Source of the DNA: Apricaphanius iberus
Taxonomy: Eukaryota > Chordata > Actinopteri > Cyprinodontiformes > Aphaniidae
DNA length: 64,000 bases
Assembly: GCA_028564705.1 (NCBI GenBank)
Contig: JAPXFQ010000789.1
Location: 124,001 to 188,000, forward strand
Direction: 5' to 3'
The position numbers and the translations under genes are program-made. Every line of letters begins with the position of its first letter. Positions within the stretch are counted from its first letter, which is position 1. Of this stretch, positions 31,901 through 41,652 are shown piece after piece. The notes beneath the pieces were generated by a model. That model did no database searches and was not told the DNA's origin. It saw only the letters and a list, made by a program, of their open reading frames with translations.

Positions 31901-33584
31901 TGACCAATCAGCGGTCATTAGCAAAATGCTAGCGAGTTACGGGCAACAACAACTCAACCTGTAAGAAAACGATAGGACATACGTACTCATTCATTCAACT
32001 TTCCTTCTATAACCCATGTTGAACTTGTGAAACCTACAATCAAATCTTAAGATTTCTAATTGGCTATATTATGGTACCTGTCAAAAGTTGCTGGTCAGCC
32101 ATTTTTTTCCATTAGCAATTATCAGTAGACCAGATATATTTTGTCTAGGGGTTATTTCACCACTGACAGATTGTACTGCCAATTTCCTCTCTCCCAACTT
32201 CTATTTTGTGACTGTAATCCCAACTTCTTATATACCAATTTCCCTAAAACCACTATATATCTGCTCATTTGTTGTTGTAACTGAGAATTATGGACCTAAA
32301 TTATCATAAAAAAAGTTCAAACTTTACATGGAATTTAATTCCGTGGCTTTTTTTTTTTAACCTAGAATTGCTGTGCAACACTATATTTCCATTTCTTTTT
32401 GTTCTGCTCATCTTCTGGACCAGTCTACTCCTTGAAAATATAACCAATAATTACCCCTGATCAAACCTTTAAAAGACTTCCTTAATAGTTAACGTTAATT
32501 AATAGAGACATATATCCATCTTTCCTTAATAACTATGAGTAAAACACCCAAAACTTACTTTAATACAAAGTGTATAATAAAAAAAAAAATGGAAAGGTAC
32601 CAAACTTTGAAATGCCCATCCCCTCGAAGTTTGTGCCTCTTGTGATGTCATCAGCTCAAATGCACACAATCTATGCTAGCATGTTTTTTTTTATACCTTC
32701 AGTGTTCTTTTTAAAATTCTATACATTTTATGGAAGTACATGCAGTATTTTTTACTAGTTGTTTATAGAAAGTGTGTATTTGTTAATTTAAAGAAATACA
32801 GACCAGTCAACAGCATCTTTAATTATTATTTACTTTAGTCTAGACAACAAAATAATAAAAAAAATATACCCCATTTAGTTTCGACCAAGGCAAATAAATA
32901 TACTCAATTGCTGGGGTCTGACACTGCAGTTTATGGAGAATAAGATGTCATAATAAAACATACTTCGGGTGTTTGAGCTTTTGGCTATGTGACAATGCTA
33001 AAAAAACGTATTTGCATAGTTGCAGACTTTATAAGCTTCTTGCATGGAAATGCAGAGTGAAGTTGTGCTTTTGTTTAAGATGTTTTTAACAACTTTTATC
33101 TGCGATTTGGTTTTGTATATTAATCATGTTTTTTTTTATCACTCTACTTAAGAGACACTAAACACAAGAAGTGCCCATGCCGTTGTGCAATCATGAACGC
33201 TCATGAAGTAGGACTTTTAATGGCTGCAATAATTATTCATTATTACATAGTTTGTTTTAATTTATGTGAAATAATACGTTAACCTAAGCACAGTCTGCCC
33301 AACTCACCCAGGTTTTTCTGGTTACTACTTTATATAGCTGGGGAAATATATAACAAGCACTCACTGCCACGGCTGCCTTCCACGTTGATTTGTGGACCCT
33401 GCTTGGACGTAATTATCCTCTCAGCTTTCCACGTCCCCGCGGCTCGGATCGAGTCCAGTTCTTGCTCCAGCACAGCTTTGGCCTCAGCGACAGCCGCGTA
33501 GCTCCGCTTTAGGGCCGGTTCCGAGGACGCCAGGAGTCCCCGGGCCGGTTTAATCAAACCTCGAACGGCTTTGCCGAGAGACAT
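25958..33584 (-). CDS. gcat: glycine C-acetyltransferase (2-amino-3-ketobutyrate CoA ligase), mitochondrial
   Basis: PLP enzyme of the mitochondrial matrix that converts 2-amino-3-ketobutyrate and CoA to glycine and acetyl-CoA, the second step of threonine breakdown after threonine dehydrogenase. Nine coding exons in transcript order: 33584-33365, 30571-30441, 28744-28643, 28558-28412, 28261-28107, 27880-27798, 26783-26612, 26318-26197 and 26109-25958. All are GT-AG and in phase, giving 427 residues (human 419). Residues 1 to about 35 ([20 protein letters not shown] onward) are basic with hydroxyl and Ala residues, as in a mitochondrial presequence. [12 protein letters not shown] (75-86) is the start of the alpha-oxoamine synthase fold. 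[20 protein letters not shown] (Asp239, His242) and the PLP-lysine motif [10 protein letters not shown] (Lys273) are all intact. Intron 6 contains a Tc1 relic and intron 7 is mostly a MITE. Confidence 0.96.
26438..26589. repeat. fold-back MITE family C, copy 2 (gcat intron 7)
   Basis: CCAACTCTGGTCCTCAAG on the left and GAGGACCGGGGTTGG on the right are inverted ends, and the inner TGCATGTTTTAGATG and CCTCTAAAACGCGC blocks also pair. It fills about half of the 293-base intron between exons 7 and 8. Confidence 0.65.
26830..27750 (-). mobile_element. truncated Tc1/mariner transposon in gcat intron 6
   Basis: One terminus survives at 27750: reversed it reads CAGTGGGAAAAAAAGTATTT, followed in the genome by TA. 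On the - strand broken frames encode the transposase middle ([37 protein letters not shown]) with the first catalytic Asp in VIWSD. The opposite terminus and the C-terminal catalytic part are absent. Confidence 0.75.
28750..29402. other. gcat intron 2, proximal part
   Basis: No exon. The interval 28815-28960 has hAT-like words (AAAGGTACAATGCAGAATGG, AAGATCGGACTGAT), and a matching end (GGGCCATCCCTAA reversed) may be at 30152-30164, but the pairing is uncertain. Confidence 0.35.
29411..29789. mobile_element. hAT MITE in gcat intron 2
   Basis: Ends TAGGGCTGCCACAAAC and (reversed) TAGGGCTGCCACAAAT are inverted repeats 379 bases apart. The flanks GAGTGAAT (29403-29410) and GAGTGATT (29790-29797) agree at 7 of 8 positions, as for a slightly diverged hAT target duplication. 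No open frame. Confidence 0.85.
30600..33300. other. gcat intron 1
   Basis: A 2.8 kb intron of AT-rich sequence. A GGTACACTGCACACC-type repeat word at 31003 resembles the piece near 28824. I see no exon, RNA gene or complete transposon. Confidence 0.4.
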
Positions 33585-34109
33585 GTTGCCGTAATGTCTT
33601 CTTTCACGCCACGCTACACGATTGTCACTGTTGAGATGCTAGGCAAGCGCGACTGAGTCACGTAATAGCGATGGGTGTATCTGGTCTGGGCCAATAACAT
33701 ATCAGAGAGTATAACAGGTGGGTCTCTTCGTCCAATCAGATTCAGAGTTTTCTTTCACAACATATTACAGGAGGTAAGTTAAAACGACAAGTGGTTGATT
33801 TATTCTCCGTTAAAATAATTTGGAGGTTAATTTCACAATTTTAAAAAAATCATTAAAAGATAACGTCTAAGGCGACGTGTACATAGCACTGCTTTGTTTA
33901 TCTTACTTATTTGCCTCTAACGCAAAAATAACCTCACCATGACCCTGTTTACCCGCAGCAGTTATCAAATTGATTCTGCAAAATGTTAAATTTTCTTGGG
34001 ACATTTCCCATAATAACATTTGGTAAAACGCTTTTAACTTTAAATTTTCACTATTTTTCACCCAAAATGCTTTAAAAACATCACACCCAAGTGAAAATTT
34101 AAGTTACTC
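33585..34109. other. gcat upstream flank
   Basis: No TATA box is evident. CCAAT occurs on the + strand at about 33691 and 33732, and a TGAGTCACG motif is near 33653. Beyond 33780 the sequence is AT-rich without recognised features. Confidence 0.35.
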
Positions 34110-34520
34110 TTGAACTATTTGGAATAGGAGGAGGATTTGAGCCTCTTTGGAAAGAAAACACCAACCCTCAGAATCTGTGAGTGCTATTGTCACTGACTAC
34201 TATGATTGTGAATACACTGAAAAAGAGGAATGTAGATGCAAGGGAGAAATTTCTGGAGTGCCCATTAGTGTGAAAATGGATGATCTGAAAAACTATATTA
34301 AAGGATTTCTGTGAATGGGACGAAAGCAACAAAAGGAGGAATTAAGATGACTAGTGAAAGTATTCTGATACATTTTGAAGGAGGAAATTTGCCAAGATTT
34401 ATTTTGAGGGGGGGGGGTTATTAGTTATTCAGTAAGAGCCTATGTTCAGAAACCAATGAGTTGTTTTAATTGTCACAGGTTTGGTCACCAAGGAAAAAAC
34501 TTTTAACAAAAGACACATTG
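34110..34520 (+). mobile_element. LINE ORF1 (gag-like) relic
   Basis: In broken + strand frames the sequence gives SVRAYVQKPMSCFNCHRFG followed by HQGKN, a CCHC-type zinc knuckle missing its last Cys. It is preceded by a gag-like segment (KGGIKMTSESILIHFEGGNL). This is the usual end of ORF1 in I/Jockey-type LINEs. Stops are frequent. Confidence 0.5.
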
Positions 34521-36039
34521 AGTCCTCGATTTTGTGTTCCCGCTTTAATTCACATACAGTTGGCTCACTGCCCGTGCAACGACTCTAATGACATGATATT
34601 GATTTAAAAAGCAGTAGTATTTTAAAACCCAAACTTATATCTGTATTCATTGGAGTATTTCATTTGGAGTATTTCCGAATGAATTTGGAGTATTTCCAAA
34701 TGAATGAAAATTGCCAAAGTAATACCGGTACACAAAAATGGAGCCGAGCATATCTCTGGAAACTCTAGACCTGTCTTTCTGTTCCCACAAATCAAAAATT
34801 TTAGAAAAAACTGTTCAATGAAAGATTAGGAAAACTTATTGAGAAACATAATTTAAGAAATTCAATTCAGTTCAGTTTATTTATACAGCCTGAATAAATG
34901 TGCATATACAGTAATCAAAGTGTCAGTATGGTTTTAAAATAAAATATGTCAACATCAATGCTGTAATAGAGGCTGTAGAAAGGTGGTGTATATGTGCATT
35001 AGAATGTATATGTATAGGTAAGTTGATATATGTGTGTGTGTATATATATTATGGAAATATAAACGGATGTAAGCATATATATTTAATGTTAACGTGCTTG
35101 AAATAAATCAATTAAATGATTACTAATGTGTTGTGTATCTATTCTACAGGGAGCAATGACGGAGGTCGCATAAAGGCAAATTAGGCAGAGATGATCTCGG
35201 ACCAACTGGAGACGAAGACATCTCGAAAAAAATATGTCAGTACATTTTTCACTTTATACCCTTTCAAGCTCTGTTACATATATATCTTGTCATAAACAAG
35301 ACTGAACCGAATTGCAAAAGTACCGGTTCACTTGAATTTAGATTTTTAACATTTTAAAATTGTTTGTGTGTCTGAAAATAGAGTTTTCGGTTAGACTCAG
35401 AGGAGGACGGGCTGTCACCACCCTCCAAGAAATTTGTTCCACCTCCCATCTTGCAATCTCCCTCTATGGTCCCTGTAACCCAAATTACTAACCCCCCACC
35501 ATCCTAAACTGAGCTGACCACCAGCAGTTGGGAGCCAGTGAATGAAAAATCCGGTGAGTATATTATTCATTGAATTATTATCTGTACAAATAACATGTAA
35601 TATTTCCGTTAATTATCGTCTTAACAGCAACAATTCTCTTATAGCATTTCCTGGTTGCCAGATCTACCAGTCGCGCCCCCCAGCAGTCAGAACCTGAAAA
35701 TGTCATGTGACTTTTGCACAACAACCTCTCAGATGATATATTAAGTTTGAATTCAATTTATTTTATTTATATACAGCCAGTTCATACCAGATATCATCTC
35801 AAGTCGCTTTACAAAATGTAATTTCAATTCAGTCATGCATTATATGTTAACTCACACATTTACATCATTTAATGTGAGGCACATTATAATATGCCTCACA
35901 TTAGGGTAGCTTATAATCAGTAATATTAGTAAATATTTGCACATGTAGTTTTTAATGCCAGGTGACATAATCACACTCAGGTAAAATACCACATAAATGT
36001 TTGATGTGGTTGTGTATCTATTTCCTGAATCCATAGGTG
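34521..36039. other. repeat-rich gene-free interval
   Basis: Two short fish repeat tails are recognisable, TTCAATTCAGTTCAGTTTAT near 34862 and AATTCAATTTATTTTATTTA near 35751 followed by TCATCTCAAGTCGCTTTACA. No exon. Confidence 0.4.
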
Positions 36040-36433
36040 GGGTACAAAGAAACCCAATCGTTGGTGTGGCTGCTGAAGCAGAGGTGGAGGGAGTAATGAA
36101 GTTCTGTACTGGGCCGGAAACTGGACCCTGTAAGAACTGTGGTAGAGAGGCAGATGAGGAGGAAGCTGAAGGGCATTCTGGGTAAAATTAAACACCGCCT
36201 CCATGATGTCCTGACCAGCCAGAGAAGCAGCTGCAGGGAAAGATTAATCTCTTTGACATGCAGGACTGAGAGGTTCAGGAGATCGTTTGTTCCCGCACCC
36301 ATAAGACTGTTCAACAGAGACCTCCAACATGTTTCCTAAATTAAAAAAAATAAAATTCCCCCGATCTAAGAGATTTGTAATTATATGAGCACTGGAAAAA
36401 TTTAATTTCCCCCTTTTTGGGGGATAAATAAAG
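36040..36433 (+). mobile_element. LINE 3' end with microsatellite-seeding tail
   Basis: The + strand reads KGILGKIKHRLHDVLTSQRS and then RTERFRRSFVPAPIRLFNRD, the C-terminal end of a fish LINE ORF2. It is followed by a 3' tail AATTTCCCCCTTTTTGGGGG and GATAAATAAAG that runs directly into the tetranucleotide array. Confidence 0.65.
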
Positions 36434-36457
36434 TCTATCTATCTATCTATCTATCTA

Positions 36458-36538
<81 letters not shown>
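36434..36538. repeat. compound (TCTA)n(TCTG)n microsatellite
   Basis: About seven TCTA units are followed by about nineteen TCTG units, beginning at the 3' tail of the LINE fragment. Confidence 0.97.
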
Positions 36539-36920
36539 ATGGTGGCTGCAGCTCATGATGCAAGGAGAAATTCTCTTTCCTTACCAAAGAAAATGTCTCT
36601 TAAGCTCACCCTGTGCATTTATCTACATTTTGGTACAATAGAAGTTATTTAAGTATGCTCTTGTTTAGAAAAACACATTTGATTTATCATATCAATGATT
36701 GTATTGTATTTCTGATATGTTAATACAAGCACATTCATAAAAATGGGATTTGTGGTCATTTATTTTTTTGTACATTTAAAATTTTTGTTTCATTTTTACA
36801 GTTTGTGGGCTGATGCTGCCCCGGAAGACTATGTCAGTTCAGATTGTTAGTGTATGGGCCAATAATGGGCCAGGGGCCCAGCCAGCTCTCAGCCAATAGC
36901 CTCCTGTACTGGCTCAATGA

Positions 36921-37820
36921 GTGTGGGTATTTAATGTAATCATGGTACTTATCCCTCAATGGAATGCAAGGAGTTTGTTAGCTAATGGTCAGGAGTTTAA
37001 ACATTTTATCACTGAACTTAACGTTAAACCGGATTTTATTTGTATACAGGAAACTTGGCTTAAATATTCTTTGGAATTCGTCTTGTATGGATATAATGTA
37101 ATAAGAAATGACAGGGAAAGCGGTAGAGGGGGAGGATGTCCATAGAGTGTGTGGAGGCATTCACATAGATTATAAAGGTAATGTGATTGAGGAATTGGTG
37201 GATGTGTTTGAGTTGGTGCGTCTGAAAGATGGCAAAGGTACCAGATGCAATATCCTTAATGGAACTGAATCAGTATTGGATTTAACCCTGGTTTCAAATG
37301 TCCTTGGAGGAATAAAGTCAATTGACCATCAGAACAGACAATACTGTAGGAAGTGGCCATTTTCCTGTTTTCAGTGATATAGGAGGTAAGATACAGGTAT
37401 CTCCAAAAGAGGTGAATAAAAAGTGGAGTTTTAATAAGGGTAAATGGACAAAGTTCCAAAAGGTATGCAAGGAAAGGATAGACAAGGTTGAGTCTGATGG
37501 TGTTCATCAGATGAATAATCTGTTCATTGAAGTAATTATTGCAGCCGCACAGGGCTCAATCCTGACTAGTAAAGGTTAAAAAGGTAGAACTTTGATGCCG
37601 TGGTGGAATGAGGAATGTCAAATTACTGTAAAGGAAAGAAACAAGGTGTTCAAATTCTTACAAAGAACCCTTAATATGCAAGCTCTTATTGCCTACAAGA
37701 AAGCAGTAGCAGTCTTCAGAAGAACAGTGAGACAGGCAGAGCAGAGAAGTTGGAGATTGTTCTGCTCTAAAATAGGAAGAACCACTCCAGTGGAGGATGT
37801 GTGTAGTGTGTTTTAATTAG
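36921..37820 (+). pseudogene. LINE ORF2 endonuclease-domain relic
   Basis: The frame opens MVLIPQWNARSLLANGQEFK and DFICIQETWLKYS, the N-terminal motifs of an apurinic-type endonuclease (QWNARS, QETW). After a frame break come SVLDLTLVSN and SGHFPVF (SDH-like motif region), then WWNEECQITVKERNK of the linker. The reverse transcriptase is missing. With ORF1 at 34110-34520 upstream on the same strand, it may be one old element interrupted by others. Confidence 0.7.
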
Positions 37821-38343
37821 GTAGGAATGAGTGGAAATGGAAAAGTGGATAAATTGGCGATTGGATAAATTGTTGTGTAAGTGTAGTTAGGGTCTGGGCT
37901 GGAGTTTAGCTGGTGCTACAGCTGCTTTCTGCTCTGCTGAAGCCATTTTTCAGTTACCTCTGGTTGTTTATGATAGAGATAGTGCACGCTACACCGGAGT
38001 GTGGTGTGAACGCACATGACACTCTCATGCAGGCTGCCCTGGAAAGCACTCGGGAAATCGGCTTTTTCGACCCGAACACTCGCTGTTTAAGGGAATTTAC
38101 AGGCATATAGAGGCAACCGGAGTGAAAAGGCCAGGGCTTATTTTACTGACCAGGGCATTGCTGGAGCATGTATGGGAGAAAAAAAAAAGTTTATATTTTT
38201 TATGGGTAGACTTATGTATAGTCCCTTTAAATCACCTATAAAATAAAGTATTTTATTTTTTGGAGAATACTTCTACCCTTGAGTGGGACACAGGATGAAA
38301 GATTTTGTAGGATAAGGTAAACCACTTCAACCACAGACCATTA

Positions 38344-41013
38344 CAGTTTTTTTCAGTCGCTAACAAGCGTTTGTCCAACCAGTTGTCACATTTTCAAAAC
38401 TCTAAATACAATTAGCACAGCATCGGTCTTTTGTGGCCATACCATTCACACATTTCATGTCGTTTTCACACAATATGCAGTCAGTGAACACATTTCCATA
38501 ATGCTAACATTTTCTTAACAGACAAGCTATACCTCCCAACAAAACTATGGATTGTTTTTGTAGTATGTGCGAATGTTAAAACACAACATCACACAATAGC
38601 AAAAACAATATTCCAAACCTTAGATACAATATGAAAACCTTTGCTTCTGCAATGATGAGTTCAAAAACAATATATATCTCAGTTGATAATAAACAAACAA
38701 TTGAATAATTCACACATAGCTGATTTATGTTGGGTAAATTGGGCCAACCACAGCTGATTCCATTCTGGTTTAGACTCAGAGGCAGGTGTTACTTTTTCTA
38801 TTTCATTGACACTACAATAAAAGGAGGACTTTGACGAGTCATGTTTTTGGAAACAGAAACAGAAAAAACAAAAACTGCAATGTTTGGACGAGGAAGAATG
38901 AGGGGTCCAGGGAGAAGAACGGGCCCAGTGAGAGGGCAAGGTAGAGGTGTAAGAATACGTGGTGGTGGCATTCCAAGGGCTGCAAGAACAGTAGTCAATG
39001 ATGAAATTTGTGCCACTATCATTGACCATGTAATCAACCATGGTCTTTCACTAAGGGAGGCTGGTGAAAGAGTACAGCTCAATTTGAGGCGGTCAACAGT
39101 TGCCTCCATTATATGCATCTTTCAACAAACCAACAGGTAAATATAGAATTTTACATGGATTGTTTCTATTCTCACTTGACATGTGCATAAGGCCATACAG
39201 TAATGCATTTTGTTTTGTCCCTTTAAAGAATGCAACGTCTTCCACCATCTGGAGGAAGAGGAAAGCTCCTCAATAATGATCAAGAGCTTGCCATTGTGGA
39301 AATGGTTGTTGCAAGTAATGAGATAAAACTGCATGAAATTCAGACTAGAATTGTGGAGGACCATGAGATATTTGACAATATCGATGGCATCAGTTTCTCA
39401 ATCATTACACGGACATTGTCCAAACACAGAGTGTGGTCGAAGCAGCTCTACACTGTCCCCTTTGAGAGGAACAGTGACAGAGTCAAGGAGCTACGACGGC
39501 AATATGTCCAGGTTTATTGTATATTCAATTCAATGTCCAGTTCTATACAGTAAGCTTTGCCCTTTTCAACGAAGTAACCTACACAGTAATGGGTTACAGT
39601 ACAATATGCTATACAGTAATGATATGATTTACATTAACTTTGTTTCAGAGAGTTATGGAATTGGAGGCCAACCAGGTCCCTCATGAATTCATATACATAG
39701 ATGAGGCAGGACTCAATCTGGCCAAAAGGCGTCGAAGTGGACGAACCATAATTGGAAAAAGGGCAGCAGTCGATGTGCCAGGACAGAGAGGGACAAACAT
39801 TACAATGTGTCCCGCAATTGCAAATGCAGGATTACTCCTTCACAGATGCCAGGTTGGACCCTACAATACCGAGCGCCTCCTTGTGTTTCTCAATGATCTC
39901 CACCAGCGCCTGGTTCCAGAGCAGGATCAGGAGGGTAAAAACATGAGGACCTTTGTAATCGCCTGGGACAATGTGGCTTTCCATCATTCACAAGCAATAA
40001 CAGCATGGCTTGAATACCACCCAAGACTGTTACATCTCTTCCTTCCACCCTATTCACCTTTCCTCAACCCCATAGAGGAGTTCTTTTCTGCATGGAGGCG
40101 GAAGGTCTATGACCATCAACCACATGACCAGATGTCCCTCCTTGAAACGATGGATGCTGGCTGCAGGGACACCACAGTTGATGATTGCCAACGGTGGATC
40201 CGACATAGCAAGCGGTTTTATCCCAGGTGCATCGCCTTGGATAATATCAGATGCGATGTTGATGAAAACATGTGGCCTAATCCTGAAGATCGCAGGGATT
40301 AGCTACTGTAACATTTTGTGTATTTTTTGTTTTGTTTTTAGTCCCCCCCTTTTTTTATCTGGGCTTTTTGCTGTGTGTTTTTTCTTTCTTTAGAATGCTC
40401 TTGTTTGTGTCCATGGATATTTTGTTTACTGTAAGCAATACTGTAAAATTTTCTGTTCTATCATACTGTAAATGGTATTTCTACTGCACCTCCTGAAATA
40501 AACAGTAAAGGAAAAAAAAATTTGCTTTTTACTGGAGTGATTTGAAATGTGAACATTCAATTCAAAAATACTTGATTGATCCCAGAGGGAAATTAATTGT
40601 TGTATATATGTAGACATACAGTTCCCAGCCAAGAAATTGTGTGAAATCGTTTTGCATGCAAATACCTGTAAAACTAAAACATAAAACTCTATGCAGTTTT
40701 TGTAATGTCAACAATAGCCAGCATTTTGAAACCTGATGTACTTTTATTGACTGAATGTACCTTGTGAAGTGAAAACAAGTGTTATTCTTTGACTGAGTAA
40801 TTTAATTTTGAGTCAGATTTCCAGTGTTTTGGTAAAGGTAGTGTGTGCAGAGAAAGAGATGTTCTATTTTGAAATGAAGAGTATATATTTAACAAAATGG
40901 TTTTTGAGAAGAAAATTATCCATTTGGCCAATTGTGTTTTGTAGGTGAGAAGCGGTGTTAAGGGTTTAGAAAAAAGTATCTGAAGTATGGGTTAGCGATT
41001 TGAGGAAAAACTG
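38344..41013 (+). mobile_element. autonomous-type Tc1/mariner-superfamily transposon
   Basis: The element starts CAGTTTTTTTCAGTCGCTAAC and ends, reversed, CAGTTTTTCCTCAAATCGC then TAAC, and is bounded by TA at 38342-38343 and 41014-41015. Length is 2670 bases, longer than a typical Tc1. The single gene has three exons (38841-39136, 39229-39511, 39649-40302) with no stop or frameshift. A LINE-tail fragment (CTTGATTGATCCCAGAGGGA) near 40572 inside the 3' part shows that this copy is not brand new. Confidence 0.85.
38841..40302 (+). CDS. Tc1/mariner-superfamily transposase, three exons, intact
   Basis: Predicted DNA transposase of 410 residues that would cut at the terminal repeats and insert at TA. 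Exons 38841-39136, 39229-39511 and 39649-40302 join with GT-AG introns of 92 and 137 bases and consistent phase. The N-terminus (MFGRGRMRGPGRRTGPVRGQ onward) is an Arg/Gly-rich stretch, followed by helix-turn-helix-like segments (SLREAGERVQLN; then KLLNNDQELAIVEMV). The catalytic triad appears as Asp in FIYIDEAGLN, Asp in VIAWDNVAFHHS, and Glu in PFLNPIEEFF. I count 35 residues between the second Asp and the Glu, a DD35E arrangement rather than the DD34E of Tc1. A start at the in-frame ATG at 38880 is also possible. The family name is not assigned. Confidence 0.8.
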
Positions 41014-41652
41014 TAAATGGATCATAGGAGAAAAGTAGTAACAGTTCGGAGAAAAAAGTAATAAACAAACCGCTCAGATGTCCAGTTAATAGCTTAATTT
41101 TAATATCTGGCAGCACTCTGTCAGGAATTTCTGTCATTATGCGGAAAAGCTTGAAGTAGAAAACCCCACATCCAACAACACAGAAGTGAAGCATTAAACA
41201 ATAACAGTATGTTACATCAGAGCTTCACTTACAACTTAACAGTGCTTTTTATAGTGGCTTTTTACCTTCCATGTTACCAATATATATATATATATTTTAT
41301 ATATATATATTTAAAAATTTCACAGCAGTATAATACATAATATATCCTCCAAAGTGTAACAATATCATTTTTCCTTGAACGCCAGGAATGTAACCATATA
41401 AAATGTGCAAAGGTTTGCTCACATCCAAATCCTCATGTTACCAAGTTAAAACATCTTTCCTTCCATCAACAGCATGGTTTCCGTCCAGTTTCAAGTTTTC
41501 GCTTGGGTGTGTGCAAACATGTCCAGCGTTGTTCCTGCAGCATGGAATGTCATTTCCACATAATACCCTCCGCTCAATCATTCATCGGGATGGCTTGTCG
41601 ACGTTTCCAGCCGATGGCGCCGGTGCTGGAAGGGCTTTGTTAGTGCTTAGGT
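41014..41652. other. tom1 3' UTR and flank
   Basis: ATTAAA on the - strand (41098-41103) is a possible tom1 poly(A) signal about 550 bases past the stop. An (AT)n stretch lies at 41279-41311. Confidence 0.35.
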
